From: JANNWF01 sp052390415
GTDB lineage: Bacteria > Pseudomonadota > Gammaproteobacteria > Xanthomonadales > Xanthomonadaceae
Assembly (NCBI GenBank): GCA_052390415.1
Contig: JBQTGY010000033.1
Coordinates: 1 to 64,000 of the forward strand
Reading direction: 5' to 3'
DNA: 64,000 bases
Both the position numbers and the translations under genes were made by a program. Shown one piece after another: positions 27,301 to 33,720 of the stretch; the first letter of the stretch is position 1; the number at the start of each line of letters is the position of its first letter. The notes beneath the pieces are model-generated. The model saw only the letters and a program-made list of their open reading frames with translations. It searched no databases and had not been told where the DNA came from.

Positions 27301-27680
27301 AGTTCCGGCGTCAGTGGTGACTTCGCCAGGAATGGCTTCAGCTCATGCTCGACATCCGGATCGTAGACAAACGGCACCGAGCGCGCGGCTTCGTCGAGAA
27401 AGAAGTCGAACGGGTTGATCACCGTCATCTCGACCACCAGATCGACCTCGATTCGCAGGTGATCCGCCTTTTTCGGAAAACTGAGCCGAGCCAGATAGTT
27501 GGCCTGCGGATCCTGCTGCCAGTTGACGAAATGGCCCTCGGGTTCTACCCGCAGCGAATACGAAATCACCCGCGTCCGACAGTGCGGCGCCGGTCGTAGC
27601 CGCACCACCTGCGGACCAATCATGATCGGCCGGTCGTAGCGGTACGAAGTGAGATGCTTGAGGGCAACCTGGATGGTCAT
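24393..27680 (-). CDS. DUF2126 transglutaminase family protein
   Basis: This 1095-residue protein has an N-terminal transglutaminase module (about 1-290): a beta domain HLTSYRYDRPIMIGPQVVRL and a core with RSGSCRDSAWLMVQLFR (catalytic Cys) and DLHAWCEVYLPGAGWVGLDP (His, Asp). The rest (about 300-1095) is DUF2126, which resembles a glutamine-synthetase-type amidoligase fold in published comparisons; visible stretches include MGGEPTFVGIDD, GQGKWYPGEQLPRWSLNCYW, MLDGRHTGTGGGNHFVLGG and LLELRGFEMPPHPQMSLAQQ. It is first in the cluster with ATP-grasp/alpha-E and a second transglutaminase. The ATG at 27680 was chosen; a TTG lies two codons upstream. Confidence 0.92.
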   Translation of the reverse strand: MTIQVALKHLTSYRYDRPIMIGPQVVRLRPAPHCRTRVISYSLRVEPEGHFVNWQQDPQANYLARLSFPKKADHLRIEVDLVVEMTVINPFDFFLDEAARSVPFVYDPDVEHELKPFLAKSPLTPELKRYLASLPQTAERTIDFLVEINRRLSQDIGYLIRLEPGVQTPEQTLSLRSGSCRDSAWLMVQLFRRLGIAARFASGYLIQLVADEKPLEGPSGPSEDFTDLHAWCEVYLPGAGWVGLDPTSGLFAGEGHIPLACTPDPGSAAPISGGLEACEVTFEHQMSVQRVLETRRVTKPYSPEQWLAIESLGHEIDEVLEQHDVRLTMGGEPTFVGIDDIEHPEWNTAALGPNKRDRAEALFWKMKDHYAPLGLAHFGQGKWYPGEQLPRWSLNCYWRSDGEALWRDPSLIVRGKRTRTQDGGDAAKFLAELATQLGVQSRHVFPAYEDLHYYLWRERKLPVNVDPSDSRLNDVMERERLARVYEQGLGAVVGYVLPLAHFDGDWQSSGWQLRSGGCFLIAGDSAMGYRLPLDSQPWLPKEDYPFIQPKDPFADAKPLPVLAQLPTVRGDASSSAAAASESKAEDKPLAAKEVVRTAICAEVRDGQLFIFLPPLEDLEHFLDLIHALECTAAKLHSPIVLEGYEPPRDERLQTFRVTPDPGVIEVNIHPAGGWGEMVERTTHLYGLARECRLSSEKFMLDGRHTGTGGGNHFVLGGARAADSPFLRRPDLLRSLIAYWHNHPSLSYLFSGTFIGPTSQAPRVDEARNDALYELEIAFSQIPDAGTEVSPWIVDRILRNLLVDVGGNTHRAEFCIDKLYSPDGPTGRLGLLELRGFEMPPHPQMSLAQQLLLRALIARFWRVPYAPKRLARWGSELHDRFMLPHFIERDFQDVLEETSAAGFALSPDWFAPHLEFRFPKIGDYALEGMLIELRHALEPWHVMGEEGASGGTARYVDSSLERVQVKVSGMPPDRYQVSCNGRALPLRPTGRVGEFVAGVRFRAWQPWSALHPLIPIDTPLRFDLFDTWNQRALGGCQYHVVHPGGLSYATFPVNAFEAETRRMSRFFRHGHTPGTFAVVPVQTSIEYPFTLDMRRR

Positions 27681-27830
27681 GAGCAAGCTCGTTGGCGACG
27701 TGAGGCCACGGTGGCCCAGTGCACTTGATGCGTCAAACCCGCGTGGCCGTCAATGCGGAGCGCGCACTGGCTTGAGTGCGTTTGCATTCTGTTGGTGCAA
27801 CGCAGACGCAAGCAAAGGCGACCATGGAGA

Positions 27831-27848
27831 GCGCCGCTCCCGCGGCGC
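27831..27848. repeat. short GC-rich hairpin
   Basis: GCGCCGC and GCGGCGC form a perfect 7-bp stem around a four-base loop. It lies between the DUF2126 gene start and the metallopeptidase gene end. It resembles the family of hairpins found at 27920 and 56995. Confidence 0.6.
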
Positions 27849-27919
27849 TGCGCTAAGTTCGAAATTTTTTGGCGGACCGGTCTGCAAGCGCGAAGGCAGC
27901 GTAGTGTCACCCGGCAAAC

Positions 27920-27946
27920 AGCAGCCGCGCGGGAGCGCGGCCCTCC
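27920..27946 (-). repeat. 27-base dispersed hairpin repeat, copy A
   Basis: On the minus strand this is GGAGGGCCGCGCTCC-type sequence and matches 56995-57021 on the plus strand at 26 of 27 bases. It folds as GCCGCGC with GCGCGGC. It abuts the 3' end of the metallopeptidase gene. Confidence 0.75.
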
Positions 27947-29020
27947 TTAGATTCTTGACTCACCCGCGCACTTGAACGGCTTGATCACATCATGCACAAA
28001 CTGCATCTTGCGCAGCGCACGATGCGACATCGCGAAGGGATAAGCGTCTGCATGACCCAGGCTGCGGTTCAGACTGTTGGCCACCAGCGTCAGCGGCGTC
28101 CAGATGCGCAACAATGCGGCGAACTCGTCCGCCAGCGGTGCGTCGTCGAAGTCGGGAAGCTGCACGATCTCAGCATCGAACACGCCCACCTTCAGCTGCC
28201 ACGCATGGGCGGTGCTCAGCAGGTCCACCATGTGCAAATAGTGCGCCCAGGTTTCTGCCCAGTCTTCCCACGGATGCATGGTGGCGTAACCACTCACAAA
28301 GCCGGATTGCCAGTCCACCGTCGGGCCTTCGCGGTAGTGCCGTTCCAGCGCCTCCGCGTAATCAAGCCGCTCGTCGCCAAACAGCGAACGGAACGGCTCG
28401 ATCAGCGCCGAATCCTTGACCAGCAGATCCCAGTAATAGTGTCCGGACTCGTGCCGGAAGTGCCCGAGCAGGGTTCGATACGGCTCATGCAGATCGATCT
28501 TGCAGCGCTCACGCTGCACCGGATCGGACTCGATCGCATTGATGGTGATGTCGCCCGCATCGTGTCCGGTGAACACCGGCCGTGAGGCCTCCAATTGGCG
28601 CAGGAAGTGAAACGCCAACCCACGTTGCGCATCCTCGACTTGGGAGAGCACGGGCAATTGCAGATCCAACACGCTCGCCAACCAATTGCGCTTGGCCGAC
28701 TCAAGTTCACGCCAGGCCTGCTGATTCTCGACGATGGATTGATCTGGGATCGACGCCGTCAACCGACACGAGTGGCACTGCGCGCTCACGTCGTCAACAC
28801 GCACCATCCAGCTGCAAGCGCAAGCGGTAGCCACGTTCTCGCAATGCCGCCAACGCTGCGCATGATCCCCATGCCGCCGCAGTGATCCATCTTCGTCCGT
28901 CGCGAACGCACCCAACGTCCGCTCCTCCGCGAGGTAACCCAGGGTAGCGTTGCAATGCAGACAGTGCGCGCTGTCGAGATACACCAGCGCGGCACAACTC
29001 TCACAGCGAAAAACTCTCAT
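27947..29020 (-). CDS. putative zinc-binding metallopeptidase with N-terminal zinc ribbon
   Basis: The 357-residue protein starts with a cysteine-rich zinc-ribbon region (FRCESCAALVYLDSAHCLHCN, with a second set CACSW...CHSC). The remainder is a COG4307-type domain with the zinc-protease motif GHFRHESGHYYWD, followed by FGDERLDYAEALERHYREG and the ATMHPWEDWAETWAHYLHM region. It is probably a cytoplasmic metallopeptidase; the substrate is unknown. Members are often found near transglutaminase/ATP-grasp clusters, and here it sits upstream of one on the same strand. The ATG at 29020 was chosen because the zinc ribbon begins at once; the ribosome site is weak. Confidence 0.82.
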   Translation of the reverse strand: MRVFRCESCAALVYLDSAHCLHCNATLGYLAEERTLGAFATDEDGSLRRHGDHAQRWRHCENVATACACSWMVRVDDVSAQCHSCRLTASIPDQSIVENQQAWRELESAKRNWLASVLDLQLPVLSQVEDAQRGLAFHFLRQLEASRPVFTGHDAGDITINAIESDPVQRERCKIDLHEPYRTLLGHFRHESGHYYWDLLVKDSALIEPFRSLFGDERLDYAEALERHYREGPTVDWQSGFVSGYATMHPWEDWAETWAHYLHMVDLLSTAHAWQLKVGVFDAEIVQLPDFDDAPLADEFAALLRIWTPLTLVANSLNRSLGHADAYPFAMSHRALRKMQFVHDVIKPFKCAGESRI

Positions 29021-29041
29021 CAGGTGTCGGGCGACCTTGGC

Positions 29042-29096
29042 TTGCCCACAGTCGGGCATCGCCTTGCATCATCGGTGCAGGGGAATGGACCCGCAA
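29042..29096. repeat. 55-base dispersed repeat, copy 1
   Basis: This stretch matches 33276-33330 at 50 of 55 bases in the same orientation. It lies 21 bases before the metallopeptidase start codon (minus strand). Its identity is unknown. Confidence 0.8.
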
Positions 29097-29176
29097 CCAA
29101 CCACGCTCAGGTTCTACGTATCAGCAAAGCCCCGGCGACTCACGTTTCGCGCGATGCAAGACCGGAATCCGTCGGT

Positions 29177-29893
29177 CTACTCGAAGCCGTCGGAAAAGAC
29201 CTGGTTCTCGATCAACTCCAGGACCACGCCCACGAAGTCGCCAAAATTCGATGTGCGTTCGATGCGCAGTTCGAGCACGTCGCCAACCTCGACTTGCAGG
29301 GCGTTGATGGCCGCCGGCCCGCCCGACCCGGCCGCAAAGTTGAACGGCTGGGTCCGACTGAATGGGTCCCCCGAGGCTATCTCGCCGCTGCTGATCGAGA
29401 TGTCGTTCAACAACAGCGTCCAGCGGTTGCTGCGTCCGGTGTCACGTGCCATCCAGACGCCACCCACGACGCCGATCGCGCCGTTCAGCGGACTGGTCCA
29501 GCTGACATTGGCATGCGAGGTTCCGCTGCTGGCGGAATGGACGACCACGTCGCCGGTCAGAAAGTCCAAGCCGGTAGGGTTGTCCGAGCGGCTCCGCAGC
29601 CAGGCCGGAACGGTCAGACCCGCCGCCCAGGCGGGCTGTGCCACGGGACTGGGCAGCAGGGTCCAATCGGACACCGGCCCCAGGATGGCACCGCCATGAC
29701 GGTAGGCCCAGGCACCGTTCGGGTTGACTGCATCGCTCCAATCGTCCGCCAGGCTGTGAGTCGTGGCGTGCACCCAGGGGCAGCCCAACAGCAGCAGGCA
29801 ACGCAGTAGCCATGCTGCATGGCCCAGCTGACTGCCATGGGTGCGCGACTGTCCGGCAGACACGCTGTTCCAACCACTACCGCGGATGTCCAT
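29177..29893 (-). CDS. secreted protein of unknown function with C-terminal DGFE tail
   Basis: The 238-residue protein starts at 29893 with GGAGGAG 5 bases upstream, an excellent site. An N-terminal hydrophobic stretch (AAWLLRCLLLLGCPWVHA, about 25-42) ending in VHA is a signal peptide. The mature part is beta-rich (VVVHSASSGTSHANVSWTSP). It ends with IENQVFSDGFE, a tail seen on many exported proteins of this bacterial order. It follows the Ser/Thr kinase gene by 56 bases on the same strand, so it may be a target or co-transcribed product of the ECF/kinase system. No enzymatic motif is seen. Confidence 0.8.
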   Translation of the reverse strand: MDIRGSGWNSVSAGQSRTHGSQLGHAAWLLRCLLLLGCPWVHATTHSLADDWSDAVNPNGAWAYRHGGAILGPVSDWTLLPSPVAQPAWAAGLTVPAWLRSRSDNPTGLDFLTGDVVVHSASSGTSHANVSWTSPLNGAIGVVGGVWMARDTGRSNRWTLLLNDISISSGEIASGDPFSRTQPFNFAAGSGGPAAINALQVEVGDVLELRIERTSNFGDFVGVVLELIENQVFSDGFE

Positions 29894-29949
29894 TTGCTCC
29901 TCCCGCCAGTCCCGTTGTTGTAACGGACGACAAACGGCGGGCAAACAGC

Positions 29950-32622
29950 TCATCGTTCTGGCGCCACCTCCCACCGGGCGCGCAGACGCTGCAGACGCTC
30001 GCGCAGCGCTGGCCTCGGCACCGCCCGACCCGACAAACCCTCGGCAGCGATTGCGGCGGCGGCCTTGGCTGCATCGTGCTGGCCCTGATGCCAGCGCAGC
30101 TCGGCCAGCGCCAGCTCGGCCTCGGCGCGCAGCGGATCGGCGGGCGCGAGCGTCGCCCGCAGGTGGTGGCCGGATTCGATCGGCTCGATCGCCGCCGCCA
30201 CCTGCCCCAGATCAAGGCGTGCCAGACCGAGCCCGATCAAACTATAGGCGCGATATGGATGGCCTTCTGGAAGCACACTCTCCCGCAGCTGCACCGCCCG
30301 TTCGAAACGTGGCAGCGCCATCGCCGGATCGCCACGATCCAGCAGCAGATTGCCCAGATTGGTCTCGGCAGTGGCGACCAGCGGATGAGTGCTGCCCAGG
30401 CTGGCTTCCAAGGTGGCGAGCGAACCGCGCAGCAGGGTCTGGGCTTCATCCCAGGCCGCGCGCGAGTGCAACACCATGGCGAGGTTGTTTTCGGCTTGGG
30501 CGACCAGCGGATGCGACGCACTGGCGAACGCCTCGCGGCGAATGGCCAGCGCTTCGCGCAGCTCGGCTTCGGCGGCTTCCAGCTCGCCTTGGGAGTGTCG
30601 AAGCAAACCAAGGTTGCTCAAGGTTTGCGCCAATTCCGGATGCTGCGCGGGCAGCAGCCGGCGACGCATGAGCAGCGCCTCTTCGAACAGCGGCTGCGCC
30701 AGCGCCTGTTTGCCCAGCTGCATGTGCACCAGACCATGATTGTTCAGCGCGGTGGCGAGATCGACACTACCGGTCGCGCGCTCGCTGCTGCCCAGCAACG
30801 AGCGACGCAGGGCCACGACCTCGGCCAGGATCACGCCCGCGCTGGCAAAGTCACCGGCCGAAAAATCCACCGAGGCGCGATCATTGAGGCGCTCGCTGAT
30901 CCGGCGCGCGTCTCCGCCGTGCAGGCGGCGGGTGCTCGCCAGGGCTGCGTCCAGCAGCGTGCGTGCCGCATCCAGTTTGCCGCGCATCACCAGCAGGCGT
31001 CCGAGCTTGGACTGCGCCAACGCCAGATCGCTGCTGTCGACTGCGCCGCCCTGTTGCAACAGGCCCATCGCTGCAGCAAGGTCGGCTTCTGCGGCGGCGA
31101 GTTTCCCGGTCAGCCGGCCCAGATCACCGCGATGGAGCAGGGTGTGGGCGCGCCTTCGGCTGGCAGCGAGGTCGTCTCCGGCTGACAGTGCCAGGGCTTC
31201 ATCGAACAACGGTGCTGCCGCATCGAACTCGCCCAACCCGGTGTAGGTCCGCCCCAACGCGTTCAGCAGCTCGGCCTGCGCCGCTGGATCGCCAGCCAGC
31301 TGGTTGCGCACTCTTGGCACGCCGCGATCCAGCAATTCCCGCGCACTGACCGGACGGCCAGTCGCCTGCGCGGGATCGTTGGCCGTGAACACGTCGACCA
31401 GCAGCTCGACCACGCGCTGGGCCCGATCACGTTCGAGTTCAATCTGTACGGCCTGTGCGTGCGCATGCACCAAAAAAGCGACCACCGCCAGCAGCACGAG
31501 TGCCGCCAGCGAGGCTCGCCAGGGGTGACGCCGGACCCACAACCTGGCGCGATAGGCCGTGCGGTCCGGGCGCGCGCTGACCGGCTCGTGGGCCAGCAGA
31601 TGACGCAGGTCGTCGGCCAGTTGCGCTGCGCTGGCGTAGCGCTCGGCGGGATCGAAGCACATGGCCTTGGCAACGACGGCGTCCAGATCGCGCGACAACG
31701 CGGGTGCCGACACCGCCAGTCGCGGCATCAGCCGTTGTGCATCCGGCTGCTGCAACCAGCCCGGATCCGGTCGCGTGCCAGCGCACAGCTCGAACAGCAT
31801 CACGCCCAGCGCGTACACGTCGGCGGCGGTGCCGACCGCAGCGCCGCTGAACTGCTCGGGCGCCGCGTAGGCGGGTGTCAGCGCGTGGGCCTGGGTGATC
31901 ACCGGATCGGCGTCCCGATTCAGCCGGCGGCCAATCCCGAAATCGATCAGGCGAGGGTGTGCCGCGTCGTCGATCAGCACGTTGGACGGCTTCAGATCAC
32001 GATGCACGATCTGGTGCCGATGCGCGTGGTGCACAGCATCGCTCAGTGCGGCCATGACCCGCAGGCGGCTGTGCAGATCGGGCTGCGTGCGCTGCACCCA
32101 GCGATCCAACCGTTCGCCCTGGACGTATTCCATGACCAGGTACGGACGACCCTCCGGTGCGACACCGGCGTCCAGCAGTCGCGCGATGCCCGGATGTTCC
32201 AGCATCGCCAACATCCGCTGTTCGTCGTCGAAGCCCTGGCGCTGGATGGCATCGTCGACATCCCAGTTCAGCAGCTTCACCGCAACCTGACGCTCGAAGC
32301 GGCCATCGGCACGCTCGGCGAGAAACACACTGCCCATGCCGCCGGAGTCCAGCCGCCGCAACAACCGATAGGCGCCGAGCAATTTGCCCTCGGCCCAGTG
32401 CTGGCCGAGTTCAGCGGCGAGCAGTGGCTGCAGCTGCGTTTCGATCGCGCTGAAGAACGACGCGGCGGGCGCGGCGACCGCCAGCAGGGACGCCAGCTCG
32501 GCATGCAGGCCAGCGTCTTCTTCGACCAGCTGCGCCAGGCGCGCGCTCTGCTGCCCAGGCTCCAGCGCCACCAGCTCATCGAACAGCAGCGCAAGTTTGC
32601 CGAACGGCGGCGTCGAACTCAT
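29950..32622 (-). CDS. membrane-anchored serine/threonine protein kinase with TPR region
   Basis: This 890-residue protein has a Hanks-type kinase domain at about 84-345: glycine-loop LDSGGMGSVF, Lys116 in VAVKLL, HRDLKPSN (Asp209), DFG (Asp227) and AYAAPEQF. All catalytic residues are present. A transmembrane helix (about 370-386) separates it from a long TPR array (about 420-870; LNALGRTYTGLGEFDAA, LSNLGLLRHSQGELEAAEAE), which lies outside the cytoplasm. The first 80 residues are a helical region typical of kinases paired with sigma factors. Its ATG overlaps the ECF sigma gene stop by four bases. It most likely phosphorylates that sigma factor or a regulator of it. Confidence 0.94.
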   Translation of the reverse strand: MSSTPPFGKLALLFDELVALEPGQQSARLAQLVEEDAGLHAELASLLAVAAPAASFFSAIETQLQPLLAAELGQHWAEGKLLGAYRLLRRLDSGGMGSVFLAERADGRFERQVAVKLLNWDVDDAIQRQGFDDEQRMLAMLEHPGIARLLDAGVAPEGRPYLVMEYVQGERLDRWVQRTQPDLHSRLRVMAALSDAVHHAHRHQIVHRDLKPSNVLIDDAAHPRLIDFGIGRRLNRDADPVITQAHALTPAYAAPEQFSGAAVGTAADVYALGVMLFELCAGTRPDPGWLQQPDAQRLMPRLAVSAPALSRDLDAVVAKAMCFDPAERYASAAQLADDLRHLLAHEPVSARPDRTAYRARLWVRRHPWRASLAALVLLAVVAFLVHAHAQAVQIELERDRAQRVVELLVDVFTANDPAQATGRPVSARELLDRGVPRVRNQLAGDPAAQAELLNALGRTYTGLGEFDAAAPLFDEALALSAGDDLAASRRRAHTLLHRGDLGRLTGKLAAAEADLAAAMGLLQQGGAVDSSDLALAQSKLGRLLVMRGKLDAARTLLDAALASTRRLHGGDARRISERLNDRASVDFSAGDFASAGVILAEVVALRRSLLGSSERATGSVDLATALNNHGLVHMQLGKQALAQPLFEEALLMRRRLLPAQHPELAQTLSNLGLLRHSQGELEAAEAELREALAIRREAFASASHPLVAQAENNLAMVLHSRAAWDEAQTLLRGSLATLEASLGSTHPLVATAETNLGNLLLDRGDPAMALPRFERAVQLRESVLPEGHPYRAYSLIGLGLARLDLGQVAAAIEPIESGHHLRATLAPADPLRAEAELALAELRWHQGQHDAAKAAAAIAAEGLSGRAVPRPALRERLQRLRARWEVAPER

Positions 32623-33182
32623 GGCGGCAGTCCGCTGCCGCCCATCTCACGGAACAGCCAGCTGCGTGCCAGGGTCCAGTGGCGCTTGACGGTCGCGTCC
32701 GAGCAGCCAATGGCCAGCGCCGTCTCGTCGATTTCCAGACCGCCGAAGAACCGGCAGACCACGATGTCATAGCCCCGCTGATCGTGGCGCTGCAGCGCTT
32801 CGAGGGCATCGTCGAGCTGCAGCAGTTCCTCGCTGCGCATGCTGGAGACCAGCTCGGGATCGAGATCGCTGCAAGCCTCACCGCCGCCGCGTTTGATCCG
32901 CATGGCATGGCGGGCGTTGTCGATGATGATGCTGCGCATCACCTTGGCGGCAAGAAAGAAGAACTGCGCCCGGTTTTTGATCGCCAGCTGCCGCTGGCGG
33001 GTCAGCTTGAGGTAGGCCTCATGCACCAGACTGGTGGTGCCGGCGGCCTGCGGTCCCGATGGCTTGCCGCGGTGGCGACGCGCCAGCAGGCGCAGTTCCT
33101 CGTACACCAGCGGCAGCAGTGCAGCGACCGAGCCGCCCTCGTTGCCGTGCTCCCCCATGTTGTCGAAGGTCGCCTGCGTCAT
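32619..33182 (-). CDS. ECF-type RNA polymerase sigma factor, kinase-linked
   Basis: The 187-residue protein has sigma-70 region 2 (LPLVYEELRLLARRHR, then AAKVMRSIIIDNARHAMRIKRGGG) and region 4 (FGGLEIDETALAIGCSDATVKRHWTLARSWLF). This is the TIGR02999/ECF43-like type, often encoded beside Ser/Thr kinases. There is no anti-sigma gene nearby. The kinase gene overlaps its stop codon (ATGA), so the pair is translationally coupled. The ATG at 33182 was chosen; an upstream extension of 20 codons is unlike the family. Confidence 0.9.
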   Translation of the reverse strand: MTQATFDNMGEHGNEGGSVAALLPLVYEELRLLARRHRGKPSGPQAAGTTSLVHEAYLKLTRQRQLAIKNRAQFFFLAAKVMRSIIIDNARHAMRIKRGGGEACSDLDPELVSSMRSEELLQLDDALEALQRHDQRGYDIVVCRFFGGLEIDETALAIGCSDATVKRHWTLARSWLFREMGGSGLPP

Positions 33183-33275
33183 GGCGGGCAGACCAACAGG
33201 AATTGCCAGGAGTCGCTCGCGCCCATGCACACCCCTTTCCACTCGCTCAACGCTGGCTAAACGGTTTGCCTTGCA

Positions 33276-33330
33276 TTGCCCACAGACGGGCAGCGCCTTG
33301 CATCATCGGCGCAGGGGAATGGGCTCGCAA
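33276..33330. repeat. 55-base dispersed repeat, copy 2
   Basis: It matches 29042-29096 at 50 of 55 bases. This copy lies 93 bases before the ECF sigma start codon and directly before the fragment of a choice-of-anchor gene. Confidence 0.8.
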
Positions 33331-33456
33331 GTTGACCCCGGTGTGGACCAACGCGGTTTCGTGCGGCTGCGGGATGGTGATGGCGCGGCGATCTGCGATA
33401 TCGGCGCGGTTGAAGTCCAGCTGGAACCGATCTTCGCCGACGGACTCGAGCCCTGA
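33331..33456 (+). pseudogene. 3' remnant of a choice-of-anchor Q type secreted protein gene
   Basis: The frame encodes DQRGFVRLRDGDGAAICDIGAVE, the characteristic end of the choice-of-anchor Q/parallel beta-helix family (DQRG...CDIGA-E). It then ends LEPIFADGLEP and a stop. Nothing upstream in this frame resembles the rest of such a protein, and no start or signal peptide is present. It is a decayed 3' end, joined on its left to the 55-base repeat. The terminal FADGLEP is a relative of the FSDGFE tail at 29177. Confidence 0.6.
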
Positions 33457-33463
33457 CCTCGTC

Positions 33464-33640
33464 ATGCACATCGACTGCGTGGAGGACCTCACGCACCGGG
33501 TGCACAGCACCTTGCTCGGCAGCGGCATCCTGATCGCCGAGCACCTCTGCAACCTCGGCGAGTTGCCGGACGAGGGCTTCAACTTCACCGCCGCGCCGCC
33601 GAAGTCCCGCGGCGTCGGAGCGTTTCCGGTGCGTGCGTAA
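33464..33640 (+). pseudogene. 3' remnant of a cyclase (kynurenine formamidase-like) family gene
   Basis: The 58-codon frame reads DLTHRVHSTLLGSGILIAEH, then LCNLGELPDEGFNF and PPKSRGVGAFPVRA. This matches the C-terminus of the cyclase/arylformamidase-like hydrolase family (GI-I-E-L-NL--LP--GF-F-A-P-K-RG-G-FPVRA). A full protein has about 250 residues, so roughly three quarters are missing, including the metal-binding HxGTHxD motif. It sits directly after the choice-of-anchor remnant. Confidence 0.6.
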
Positions 33641-33720
33641 GGGCAGCTCCGCTCACTCGAAACCTGAGCGCGGTATCAGCGACTGTTTCGCTGGCGCGCG
33701 ATTGACCGGCGAACGTCCCG

